DNA of 64,000 nucleotides from Bacteroidota bacterium (GCA_023388315.1 JAEWGM010000030.1:7031-71030), one strand, 5' to 3'. Shown: positions 35,550 to 43,934, counted from the stretch's first letter. The notes: generated by a model not told the origin, from the letters alone. Numbers and translations are program-made.

Positions 35550-35857
35550 ATGTTTCTTATTTTTATCCCTCATCTAATTTTCACCCGTCCTCTTCCTTGG
35601 CCTTTTCCATAGGGAGAGGGCAATAGGACTTCTTTATTGCTTTGGACAAGGACTAGGTACGTCCGCATTCTTCACTTCTATACTTCTCCACTACTACTAT
35701 CCCGCCCTTTCAGGGCTTGCTTTTGGTGGTTGTCATACAAACCCAAGGCGTTGCCATTGGGCTGAGTTAAGTATGGCTTTCAGCCAATTTTCTCGACTTC
35801 TTATATTGTCGTCAATGCCCAAGCATCTTGCCGACATAACCCGTCAGGCCGGTAATC

Positions 35858-35951
35858 GGCCAGACGGTTTGTCGCATTCTTCACTTCTCCACTTCTTCAC
35901 TTATTGTTTTTGGTGCGGTAATTCAGACGCATTCAACGCGCCTCTACGGGG
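35858..35951 (+). repeat. Sub-cassette repeat, copy D1
   Basis: GGCCAGACGGTTTGTCGCATTC, a run of TTCACTTCTCCAC words, GTTTTTGGTGCGGTAATTCAGACGC and a palindromic end (AGACGC...CTCTACGGGG). Copy D2 at 39583-39682 has the same order. Between D1 and D2 lie only the two lipoproteins, the 59-residue peptide and the HU-like gene. The rest of 35574-36040 contains no ORF I would call, only TTCACTTC-type simple sequence. Confidence 0.8.
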
Positions 35952-36040
35952 TTGCCCCCTTCTTTACTGGTTGGGGGAAGGGGCCGGGCGCGTCTGTTGA
36001 TGCCTTACGCCATCATCTTACACCCATTACCCATCACTAA

Positions 36041-37078
36041 TTAAAACGGTTCCACGAACCTGAGCCGCCAATCTCCACTTATTTCAAAAAGCTCCAAATA
36101 CACATGATATGTATTGCCTGTTTCAAACATAAATCCAGCGGATAAATTATTTACTGAAACTGCAGCAAACGAACCATAATGGTAATCATAAATACTTGCG
36201 TTTAATTCGGGTAGTTCTATGCTTGGTTTACTCATTACCCAACGATATACCACCATGGATTCACCAGCAGGTAGGTCAGGCAAGTAAAGTTCTTGATCAA
36301 TTCTTCTCTCTGTATTTCCATATATAATATGGGATAAATTATTTTCGGAAACAGGGAGAGTAGCAAAAACATGAAACGAACCGGAATAAAACAATTCGTA
36401 ACCATATCTCCCTATTCTTATATGCAACGGATTCTTATTTTGTAATCGACGATCAAAATAGAATGGCTCATCTAATTTGTTTTTTAGATGGAGGGCTACA
36501 ACAAACCCCAGATGTTCAAGTTCAATCTCGCTGAGGGTTGCCACCGTAGCGTTTTCTTGTGTAGCCCGAAGTATGGGACGGATTCTGTTATCCCCATCTT
36601 TATCTAACCTAAAACAATAATGTTCTTTACTTTCCGGTATGTACCTGAGTGTGCCTTCCTCAAAATGGCCGCCGTTTTGGTTACTTCCGTCTGTTTCTTG
36701 GTAAATAACCCCCAGCCTAAAGGTGGCGTTTGTAGGAATTTCTTCGGGCAGGCTAAAGGCAAACCTGGCGGTTTTCCCGTTACCATCAGTAATGCTTGAC
36801 GGTATTATAGTGGCGTCAGCATAATAGTACCTGGAATTGTATGAAAAACAAAGCATCAGTTTGTCGTCATTTTCCCAATAGAGCTGTATGGCGTGAGCCG
36901 GGGTATCGCTGTCTTTATGTAACGATATGCGCGATTGCGGGCCATCGTTGGGCAGGGTTGCCGCCACGGTTATAATACGCGACTCTCGCGTCTCGTGGTT
37001 TTCACCCGCTTCGTCTTTGGCGCAGCCGGTCATTAATAGCGTCAATGCCGCGAAAAAAGAAAATATTTTGTATTTCAT
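36041..37078 (-). CDS. Large lipoprotein, fimbrillin-like in layout
   Basis: 345 residues, with a lipobox (FAALTLLMTGC) and a beta-rich mature part. A recurring pattern of a short N-terminal stretch, a Glu/Asp-rich region and then YWENDDKLMLCF resembles FimA/Mfa-type (fimbrillin) proteins of Bacteroidota, but no diagnostic motif proves it. It ends in DWRLRFVEPF. It follows the larger lipoprotein gene on the same strand (52-base gap), sharing a transcript. Surface location is expected; function is unknown. Confidence 0.55.
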   Translation of the reverse strand: MKYKIFSFFAALTLLMTGCAKDEAGENHETRESRIITVAATLPNDGPQSRISLHKDSDTPAHAIQLYWENDDKLMLCFSYNSRYYYADATIIPSSITDGNGKTARFAFSLPEEIPTNATFRLGVIYQETDGSNQNGGHFEEGTLRYIPESKEHYCFRLDKDGDNRIRPILRATQENATVATLSEIELEHLGFVVALHLKNKLDEPFYFDRRLQNKNPLHIRIGRYGYELFYSGSFHVFATLPVSENNLSHIIYGNTERRIDQELYLPDLPAGESMVVYRWVMSKPSIELPELNASIYDYHYGSFAAVSVNNLSAGFMFETGNTYHVYLELFEISGDWRLRFVEPF

Positions 37079-37130
37079 AATGTGTAATATATAAGTTGGT
37101 TGTTTTTAAAATTTATATTCTTAATCTCTG

Positions 37131-38819
37131 CTACAACGGGATTACTACTCCCGGCATATCGGGCAACTCTTTGGAAGGCGGTGTAGGCGTTTCCTTTTTC
37201 AGGGTAATATAATTTTTGTATATTGATTTATTAACGCCGCTTCCAAATTCATAGGTAATGGTAACCTCCGTATCCGCATCAAATTTTTTACGCGTAAGCG
37301 TATAGTGCGATCCGTGATCGGTAACCTCTATAAAATCGGGAGCATTGCTAGTAATCTTGTATTCCGATGTGGGCACAAGCGTTTGGGTATCTTGAACTCT
37401 ATATTTATTAACTTCAGCGTCATATTGCTGCTTATTGGCGGAATAATAAAAATCTATCTGCAGTTTTTTATGCCCCCTTTTCCAAGTAATATAGCCGGCA
37501 TTAGAAATAACCTCATCAAGTTCCTCGGGAGAAGGGTCTGTCCAAAGTCCCCTTAAAAAGTCGCGTCGCCAAAAGGTAGCACTTGCCTCCGCTCCATTGG
37601 GCAACTTACCGGTAAGGGTGTATTCTAAATTGTGCCCAAATCTATATATATGATCTTTTGCCACCCAATTGGAAAAAACACCCCAGTCGTTGGCTCGCAA
37701 TTCGTTTAAGTATCCAGGATCAGAGTTGTTCACTCTCCAATTAATTTTAAAACGATCGGCGTTTTCCGGCAAAACGCTTAGGCCAATATCGTTCACTTCT
37801 CCCAGCCTGGTATAAAACTGTTTGTTTTTTATAATGATGGAGATTGGCTCCACGTCGGGGACTCCCCTAAAACTGCACTTATAAACACCATCAGCGTCAA
37901 CTTCAGCTTGAGCATAGAGGTGGTACGCCTTGCCAACTTCCAGCGGTTCGCTCCGGGCAGGCAAGGTGTTTTCAGAGTATATCGGGTTCCAAATAAAATG
38001 AAAATCCATCTTTAACCGTATTTCCGGTGGAATGTTGCCGTTAGGCCGGCCCCAAGTTACCGCGGCTTTTTCCTGGTAGTTTGAAATATTCACAACATTA
38101 AAAAAACTATAACTCGCACCCTGCGAAAGGTGTATGTCGCCGTTAATAAGGTCATAGTGGGGGATTTTAGAGTTATCTTCACTGTAGTACATAAACCCGA
38201 CGCCTTCCTCTGTAGGTATCGCATGGCACTCGATTACCTGTAATTCGCTGTGAGTGTTTTTAATGTGTACTACCTGTAAGGTTCCTAAATGCTCAAAAGT
38301 AACGGCGGTGAGCGGTACTCCGGCATTCACCTCAGCTTTGAAAAACATGGGCATATCAAAGGTTTTAATATATTCTCCTCCAATAGATCCAAATTCACCT
38401 GCAAATCTTTGGTTTACATCCACCAGTATTTTACCGGCTTCCACTTTCCCATTAGTGCCGTGCACACCGTAGAGGGTGTAATTGTCTGCGAGGTTTATGC
38501 CTATAACTTCCGCGGGAATAACAAACTTGCCGTTTTTGCGATCGTCAGAAACACTGATTGCCACTTCGGGCACTTTAACAATGGCGTCTCCCTGTTTAAA
38601 ATAGAGGTCTAACGTTTCACCCTCGGGCTTCCAAAAAACATCGATATTTTTCGTGTTGGGTTCAGGCCAAATATAAGCTTTTGTTTTCGCGGCGTTGTCG
38701 GGAACGGATACAGTTACCGTTTGCGGTTGGCCGAGCTGTTGTGGAAAGCCGTCGTCTGTTGTGGCGCAGCTTGCCACGATAAGGGCAATGGCTGCAAGGA
38801 TAAATAATTTGTAATTCAT
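37131..38819 (-). CDS. Large lipoprotein with proline-rich C-terminal tail
   Basis: 562 residues. A lipobox (AAIALIVASC) gives an exported, lipidated protein; the mature part is beta-rich with fimbrillin-like segments and no recognised catalytic motif. The last 20 residues are TPTPPSKELPDMPGVVIPL-like, and its LPDMPG resembles the LPGMPG in the core of the 59-residue peptide encoded just upstream. The gap to the peptide gene is only 25 bases. Possible roles as a partner or immunity/display protein are speculative. Confidence 0.6.
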   Translation of the reverse strand: MNYKLFILAAIALIVASCATTDDGFPQQLGQPQTVTVSVPDNAAKTKAYIWPEPNTKNIDVFWKPEGETLDLYFKQGDAIVKVPEVAISVSDDRKNGKFVIPAEVIGINLADNYTLYGVHGTNGKVEAGKILVDVNQRFAGEFGSIGGEYIKTFDMPMFFKAEVNAGVPLTAVTFEHLGTLQVVHIKNTHSELQVIECHAIPTEEGVGFMYYSEDNSKIPHYDLINGDIHLSQGASYSFFNVVNISNYQEKAAVTWGRPNGNIPPEIRLKMDFHFIWNPIYSENTLPARSEPLEVGKAYHLYAQAEVDADGVYKCSFRGVPDVEPISIIIKNKQFYTRLGEVNDIGLSVLPENADRFKINWRVNNSDPGYLNELRANDWGVFSNWVAKDHIYRFGHNLEYTLTGKLPNGAEASATFWRRDFLRGLWTDPSPEELDEVISNAGYITWKRGHKKLQIDFYYSANKQQYDAEVNKYRVQDTQTLVPTSEYKITSNAPDFIEVTDHGSHYTLTRKKFDADTEVTITYEFGSGVNKSIYKNYITLKKETPTPPSKELPDMPGVVIPL

Positions 38820-38844
38820 AATTCTAATTTCTAATTTTTAATTT

Positions 38845-39024
38845 CTACCAATTCCGTCCTGGCATACCGGGTAGCGGATCGCTCACCGGACTTCCTCCCA
38901 AAATGTTTTGGGTTAGTTCAATGTCGATGATTTCAATGTCGGGCGCGGTATATTGTTTAGCCGCTTTGTTTTGTGAGGCTGCCTTTTTGGGCATACCCAC
39001 ATGTGTTTGATTGTTTTTGTTCAT
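38845..39024 (-). CDS. 59-residue peptide with double-glycine motif (candidate RiPP-like precursor)
   Basis: A short minus-strand gene between the HU-like and large lipoprotein genes. The first ~40 residues are basic then acidic and hydrophobic (IEIIDIELTQNILGG), and a GG pair at 43-44 is followed by the 15-residue SPVSDPLPGMPGRNW. That resembles double-glycine leader peptides, and GG-type precursors occur in Bacteroidales. The core has Ser, Asp, Trp and Met-Pro-Gly. The ATG at 39024 is the only in-frame start in the leader. Identification as a precursor rests on size, the GG motif and the operon, not on homology I could test. Confidence 0.6.
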   Translation of the reverse strand: MNKNNQTHVGMPKKAASQNKAAKQYTAPDIEIIDIELTQNILGGSPVSDPLPGMPGRNW

Positions 39025-39076
39025 TGCTTTTCTGTTTTAAAAAGTTTATTTATTTGCTTGTTTTATAACGCACCAG

Positions 39077-39490
39077 TTAATTGTTTTCTGTTTCTGTGTT
39101 GTTGTATTGGTTCACTATTTTTACCTTTACGCTTTTAGCGGCGTTCACCATTTCCTGTTTTGGAAAGAAACGTATAACTGGTGTTTTCAATATGGCGGCG
39201 GTAACTTCTTGTGGGGTGCCTACCATTTGTGAGCCAACCACTACTTTTATCAGTCCCAAATCGCCCAAATCTACTGCCGCACCTTGTTGCAAACCACTGT
39301 TTACAAACTCAGCCAAGGTGGTGAGGGCATTGCGCACATCGCCCCGCGATAACGATGTGGCTCGCACAATTTCATTTTCCAGCTGGCGTGGTGTAATCCG
39401 CTGCACGTTTTTTGGCAAAGCGTAATACATTGTTTGCCCTTTCTTTTCGCCAATGGGCATAACACGGTTTTTTACTTCAAAGTCAATCAT
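39077..39490 (-). CDS. HU-like DNA-binding protein, extended form
   Basis: 137 residues. The Bacteroidota HU-like (HU-HIG/DUF4469-adjacent) pattern is present: YYALPKNVQRITPRQLENEIVRATSLSRGDVRNALTTLAEFVNSGLQQGAAVDLGDLGLIKV, then VRFFPKQEMVNAAKSVKVKIV. It probably bends or compacts DNA, possibly at the nearby operator. It has the normal length of such proteins and is the first gene after the candidate promoter, with a leader of roughly 370 bases. Confidence 0.75.
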   Translation of the reverse strand: MIDFEVKNRVMPIGEKKGQTMYYALPKNVQRITPRQLENEIVRATSLSRGDVRNALTTLAEFVNSGLQQGAAVDLGDLGLIKVVVGSQMVGTPQEVTAAILKTPVIRFFPKQEMVNAAKSVKVKIVNQYNNTETENN

Positions 39491-39582
39491 ACTGTTTGTT
39501 GCTTTATATGGGTTATTTGATTATTACCTGTTATTTTTTCTTGTTAATCTCCTTGTCCACGTTTTTTGATGTTTCACCGGGA

Positions 39583-39682
39583 GGTCAGACGGTTTGTCGC
39601 ATTCTCCACTTCTCCACTTCTTTACTTCTTCACTTCTTGTTTTTGGTGCGGTAATTCAGACGCATTCAATGCGTCTACGGGG
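39583..39682 (+). repeat. Sub-cassette repeat, copy D2
   Basis: Second copy of the D1 repeat, sharing the CAGACGGTTTGTCGCATTCT opening, the TTCACTTC tract and the AGACGCATTCAATGCGTCT palindromic end. It falls inside the predicted 5' leader of the HU-like gene. Confidence 0.8.
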
Positions 39683-39866
39683 GTATCCAGTTCTCCACTT
39701 CTTCTATTTTCTTCTCCCACATCATTCTTAATCCTCCTCAGAATTTAGCGTTTATCCTTCTCAGGGAATGGCTAATGATCGTTCTCGGAGAGTGCTTTAT
39801 TCCTCTTTGGCGATTAGCCGCTATTCGTTATGGAGCTTTGCTTGTCTTCCCTTAAAAGAACTAAGT

Positions 39867-39874
39867 CAAAAGTA
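39867..39874 (-). promoter_or_regulatory. -7 box of the peptide-island operon
   Basis: TACTTTTG on the minus strand matches TAnnTTTG. No TTTG -33 is present; the -33 position is instead covered by the first repeat of the candidate operator, the layout expected of an activator-dependent promoter. Confidence 0.5.
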
Positions 39875-39892
39875 GGGTGGTTTTATAAGAAT

Positions 39893-39965
39893 CACTTGTA
39901 TTATCTGGGCAAGAATTTGTATAAATCACGCATTAACATTTGGGGGCATTTGTATTATTTGCGCA
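39893..39965. promoter_or_regulatory. Three-repeat candidate operator for the hybrid regulator
   Basis: Three imperfect copies of an ~19-base unit: CACTTGTATTATCTGGGCA at 39893, GAATTTGTATAAATCACGCA at 39913 and GCATTTGTATTATTTGCGCA at 39946. The shared core TTGTAT(t/a)AT begins at 39896, 39917 and 39950, spacings of 21 and 33 bases, i.e. two and three helical turns. It lies immediately upstream of the -7 box of the minus-strand operon and between the regulator gene and its likely targets. Confidence 0.6.
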
Positions 39966-40227
39966 TGAAAAGAGGGTAATGAGCTGTGGGTGAGAGGGTA
40001 ATGGTGTGAAAGTGGGGGCTTAGGTGAGTGGGAGACTTTGTGAGTGAGGAGCGGTGCGGAGTGCGGGGGATGGGAAGTCGGAGTTGGTTAGATTGGTTAG
40101 ATATTTTAGATTTACGATGTTAGATCTTTGATGTGCTGGATGCTGGGTGTTGGGTGCAAGGGGAGTCGGAAGACGAAGTAGAGAGTTTATAGTTTGTAAT
40201 GTGGGAGGCCCGAAGACCAATGACGGA

Positions 40228-40367
40228 AGTCCGAAGTAGGGCTATCAACTACAAACTTAGAACTCAAAACTCCCAATTCTCACCTTTTCATCCGTGTACA
40301 ATAACGTTAAGCAGGTTGGAATTTGCTTCACCCTTAGCTCAACGCTCAGAGCTCAACGCCTAAAGAA
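40228..40367 (-). repeat. Island repeat, inverted copy C
   Basis: Read on the minus strand it follows the same order as copies A and B: GCGTTGAGC words, GTGAAGCAAATTCCAA, TGTACACGGATG, AGGTGAGA, GAGTTTTGAGTTCT, then ACTTCGG. Substitutions are more numerous than between A and B. Confidence 0.65.
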
Positions 40368-43276
40368 CGGTTGCAGGGTCGCTCGGGTGAGCTGGGCAAT
40401 GAGCGTTGAAATTGTAAAGGCGACAATCCGATGTATTTTTTAAATGTGCGTGAGAAATAAGACAAGTCATAAAATCCGCAGGCGTCTGCCACATCAGTAA
40501 CGGTTTGTGAGGTAGTTGAAAGCAATTTGCAGGCGTGGGCAAGTTTTACTTGCGTAATATAAGCCGAACTGGCATATCCGCTAATGGCATTAAGTTTGCG
40601 ATTGAGCTGTGAGAGGCTCATGGAGAAATGCTCGGCAAGGAAAGACGGTGTGAGGCCTTCGCTTCGCATATTTCTGTGAATAAGATCGTTCAATTTCAGA
40701 ATAAAAGTGTCGTTTTCCGTATCTATTATGTGGTTTCGTTGGGTGCCGGCTTGTATTTCGTTTCTGAACTTATCTTTCATCAAGCGTCTGTTTTCCAACA
40801 GTTTTTCTATGCGCACTTGCAGTTCTTCGGGCTGAAACGGCTTGCGTATATAGGCGTCGGCGCCGCAACGCAATCCTTCAATTCGGTCTTCGTCACTGCT
40901 TTTTGCAGTGAGCATAATCACGGGAATGTGATTGAGCAATAAGCTTTCCCTAATCTCGCAACACAGGCGGTTACCATCTTTCACGGGCATCATCAAATCG
41001 GTAATCACCAAGTCCGGAACGTATTCTTGCGCCATTTCCCATCCTTCTTGTCCATTTTTGGCCATTAATACGTTGTATGAATTACCAATAACCGTTTTTA
41101 TATACCAGGCCACATCCCTGTTGTCTTCTACCACCAAAATAACCGGTTTTACCGTTTGTGGCAAGTCAGATGGAAGGGTTTCTGTTTCTCCCGCTAATAT
41201 TTCATCGTGGATATCGGGCAGGAAGGATTGTGGCGTGATGTGTTTTTCCGTTTGTTCTTGATATTGATGGCCTATGGGTAGGGTGATGGTAAAGGTCGCG
41301 CCTTTGTTTAACGTGCTTTCCACACGGATGGTTCCGCCCATTTTTTCTACCATCATACGCGTAAATGCAAGTCCTATACCGCTGCCCGCATCGTTTTTGG
41401 CATAGGGGCTTTGGTAGAAAAGTTCAAAAATGTGGGGGAGTTCTTCGGGGGCGATGCCTGTTCCGTTATCCGCCACGCGAATGTTGAGTTTTTGCTCGTT
41501 TCCACTTTTCCAAACAGAAAGCTTAATTTCGCCTCCTTCTTGGGTGTGTTTAATGGCGTTTGATAGTAAGTTGCTGATAATCCTATCGATATAAAAAGGA
41601 ATAAAATCCATGTTTTGTGTGCTGAGGCCTGAATAGAATACAATTTTCCGATTTTTGCTTTTGGCATATAATTCAAATCCTTCGGCACTCATGCGCAAAT
41701 AAGAAACAATGTCGCCATATTTCCATTCCGGCGTGTCTTTTCCGGCTCTTATTTTGGCGATGTCCAGCAGTTGGTTTACCAAAGAAAGCAGCCTGTTGCT
41801 TTGACGCTCAATGGCATCGGTTATCATTTCTTTTTCTTTTTCGGGAAGATTTTTATCTTCTCTAATTTTGCGGTTGAAGCCTTGTATGACGGTGAGTGGG
41901 GTGCGAAACTCGTGCGTGATGTTAGTGAAGAAATCGGAGCGTGTACGTTCCATTTCGCGTAGGATTTTGTTGCTTCGGGTGCGTTGCCGGTAAGCGTAAT
42001 AAAACAATGCCATAATGAGCACTGAAACCGCCAACACCAGCCACGTGATCAGGATGGCGTATCCTTTTTTCTGTTCGGCTAATTTGTTTTGTATTTCCAT
42101 TTGCTCAATAAGACGTGTGCTTCGGTTCTGTTCGTAACCCACCCGTATGTCTAAATATCGGTTGGATTTCTGGATGCCTTGCACGCTATCTTGCATTTGA
42201 GTTTGCAGCATATAGTTTTGTAAAGCCGATTGATAGTCGCCTTGACGCACATCGCGATCGTGTTTCAGTTGATATACTTTGCCCAAATGTTCGGGCGAAC
42301 TGATGGTATTGGCCGTATTTTCCGCTAAATGGATGTAATGGTCGAATTCTGTGTGGTTGTTTTCCGCCAAATGAATGCGGGCAAGCGAAAGGCAAGCTTC
42401 CAGCCAGTGCCATTTGTCGGCAATTTTGTCCATCAACTGATATGCTTGCAGGTATTGCTCTTTGGCTTGGGTGTATTGCCCTTCTTTTTCATGCAGCGCG
42501 CCAATGTGGATAAGGCACAAGCCAATACCCATATTAGATTTGGCTATTTTGTTGTGTTCTAATGAGCGGTTATAGTAAACGAACGCGGAATCTATTTGCC
42601 GCCTCCCCTCAAAAATGGCGCCCAAGTTGGCATAATTAATGGCTTGCCCAATTTGGCTTTGTAGTTCAATTTCGTCCTTAAGCGCCATTCTGAAATATTT
42701 CTCCGCATCTTCCAGATATCCCAGCGTGAGGCTCACATTGCCAATGCCGTTTAGTGCCACAACGCGGTTTTTCATGCCCGGCCCGGGAATGTTTGCTTGT
42801 GAGTAGTCCTCGGCATAACTTAGTGCCTTAAAATGATATTCCGATGCTTCGCCTTGCGCCCCTATACGCCGGAAATCGGTTCCTAAGTTGTTGAGTGCCT
42901 GCACTATTTCTACCGTGTCTTTTAATTTGAGGGCTATGGCCAATCCTTCTTGGTGGTTATGAATGGCTTCTGAGAAACGCGCGTTTTCCCGCAGGTACAA
43001 GCCCAGCTGCTTGTAGCACAGCATTTTACCTAAATCGTTTTCCTCTGCTTGAAATTCGCTAAGGAGAAGTTTAAGTGAATCTTCGTTTTTATTGCCGTAG
43101 AGTTTATTGGCAAGCTCCTGTCGAAGAGCTTGTTCATCTTCTAACTGCTTGTTTGATGAGATGCAACAAACCGCCACGGCTACAAAGGCAAAGCACACCA
43201 ATATTTGTGCAAATACTTTGTGATAGCGCCTGCGCGGCTTGTGTGTTTCTACTTTTTTTTGACGAAAGCACCGCAT
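40346..43276 (-). CDS. Hybrid two-component sensor/AraC regulator with TPR sensor region
   Basis: 976 residues with order: membrane segment (about 23-43), TPR-like repeats (about 60-370, e.g. ALNNLGTDFRRIGAQGEASEYHFKAL), second membrane segment (about 400-425), HisKA with FFTNITHEFRTPL, ATPase with NLLSNAIKHTQEGG and GSGIGLAFTRMMVEK, receiver with VVEDNRDVAW, the phospho-Asp in LVITDLMMPVKDG and VIMLTAKSS, and AraC HTH ending VADACGFYDLSYFSRTFKKYIG. It differs from usual HTCS proteins in having TPRs instead of a propeller sensor. Own -7 box at 43315-43322. It should control the neighbouring operon through the repeat operator. Confidence 0.93.
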   Translation of the reverse strand: MRCFRQKKVETHKPRRRYHKVFAQILVCFAFVAVAVCCISSNKQLEDEQALRQELANKLYGNKNEDSLKLLLSEFQAEENDLGKMLCYKQLGLYLRENARFSEAIHNHQEGLAIALKLKDTVEIVQALNNLGTDFRRIGAQGEASEYHFKALSYAEDYSQANIPGPGMKNRVVALNGIGNVSLTLGYLEDAEKYFRMALKDEIELQSQIGQAINYANLGAIFEGRRQIDSAFVYYNRSLEHNKIAKSNMGIGLCLIHIGALHEKEGQYTQAKEQYLQAYQLMDKIADKWHWLEACLSLARIHLAENNHTEFDHYIHLAENTANTISSPEHLGKVYQLKHDRDVRQGDYQSALQNYMLQTQMQDSVQGIQKSNRYLDIRVGYEQNRSTRLIEQMEIQNKLAEQKKGYAILITWLVLAVSVLIMALFYYAYRQRTRSNKILREMERTRSDFFTNITHEFRTPLTVIQGFNRKIREDKNLPEKEKEMITDAIERQSNRLLSLVNQLLDIAKIRAGKDTPEWKYGDIVSYLRMSAEGFELYAKSKNRKIVFYSGLSTQNMDFIPFYIDRIISNLLSNAIKHTQEGGEIKLSVWKSGNEQKLNIRVADNGTGIAPEELPHIFELFYQSPYAKNDAGSGIGLAFTRMMVEKMGGTIRVESTLNKGATFTITLPIGHQYQEQTEKHITPQSFLPDIHDEILAGETETLPSDLPQTVKPVILVVEDNRDVAWYIKTVIGNSYNVLMAKNGQEGWEMAQEYVPDLVITDLMMPVKDGNRLCCEIRESLLLNHIPVIMLTAKSSDEDRIEGLRCGADAYIRKPFQPEELQVRIEKLLENRRLMKDKFRNEIQAGTQRNHIIDTENDTFILKLNDLIHRNMRSEGLTPSFLAEHFSMSLSQLNRKLNAISGYASSAYITQVKLAHACKLLSTTSQTVTDVADACGFYDLSYFSRTFKKYIGLSPLQFQRSLPSSPERPCNRSLGVEL

Positions 43277-43314
43277 ATACCCATCTTTAGTTTTTCGTGT
43301 GTATTATTATGGGT

Positions 43315-43322
43315 CAAAGATA
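43315..43322 (-). promoter_or_regulatory. -7 box upstream of the hybrid regulator gene
   Basis: TATCTTTG on the minus strand, exact TAnnTTTG match, 38 bases ahead of the regulator ATG. Confidence 0.55.
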
Positions 43323-43372
43323 GTTAAAATAATTTATAATTCGCAAAAAAAGAACAGGGTTTTTAGCGTTGT

Positions 43373-43511
43373 GCGTTGGATATTAGGTAAAGCGAATTCC
43401 AATTCGCTTATCGTTATGGTGCACAGACGACGAGGTGAGAGTTTTGATTTCTGATTTCTGAATTCTGAGTTTTGAGTGTTTAGAGTTTATAGTTTTGTAG
43501 CCCGACTTCCG
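43373..43511 (+). repeat. Island-flanking direct repeat, copy B
   Basis: Same orientation as copy A, with the palindrome GCGAATTCCAATTCGC at 43391-43406 and the shared body GACGACGAGGTGAGAGTTTTGA. It ends in the simple AAATCTAAAATCG and ATCTAACCG sequence that fills 43530-43604. Confidence 0.85.
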
Positions 43512-43604
43512 TCTTCCCGCACTCCACACTTCAGATCCAAAAAATCTAAAATCGTAAATCCAATATCTGAAATATCTAACCGTCTAACCGTCTAACGTTC
43601 CCTG

Positions 43605-43934
43605 TCACCTCCACATCATCATCCCGCCTTTAAGGTTGTAAATTTTCTCAAATCCTTTTTGAGCCAGAAGAAGGGCTGCCTGATAGCTGCGTGCGCCGCT
43701 GTGACAAAAAACGGCAACGGGGCGGGTTTTGTCAAGCTTTTCGATTTTCTGTTTAAAGTCGCGTGCGTAAATGTCTGCTAATTGCGCATGTTGGATGGTT
43801 CCACCGGCGTACTCTTCCGCTGTGCGCACATCCACCAATTGCACTTCCTTGTCGGCAATGATGGTTTTAAAATCGGCAGCGTTAACGGATTGTATGTTGT
43901 TTGACGCGTTTTTAAAGAATGAGAATATAGACAT
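43605..43934 (-). CDS. Rhodanese-like domain protein
   Basis: 109 residues, a single rhodanese domain. LVDVRTAEEYAGGTIQHAQLADIY is the substrate-side block and VAVFCHSGARSYQAALLL carries the catalytic Cys of the active-site loop, with GGMMMW at the end. It may carry sulfane sulfur in the cytoplasm; no partner is named by context. It is transcribed in the same direction as metA, 49 bases downstream. Confidence 0.85.
   Translation of the reverse strand: MSIFSFFKNASNNIQSVNAADFKTIIADKEVQLVDVRTAEEYAGGTIQHAQLADIYARDFKQKIEKLDKTRPVAVFCHSGARSYQAALLLAQKGFEKIYNLKGGMMMWR

Noticed and set aside
37131..38819. SusD-like or TonB-dependent receptor function for the large lipoproteins
   Set aside because: No SusD helical motifs and no plug or barrel of TonB receptors are seen; only a lipobox and beta-rich sequence.
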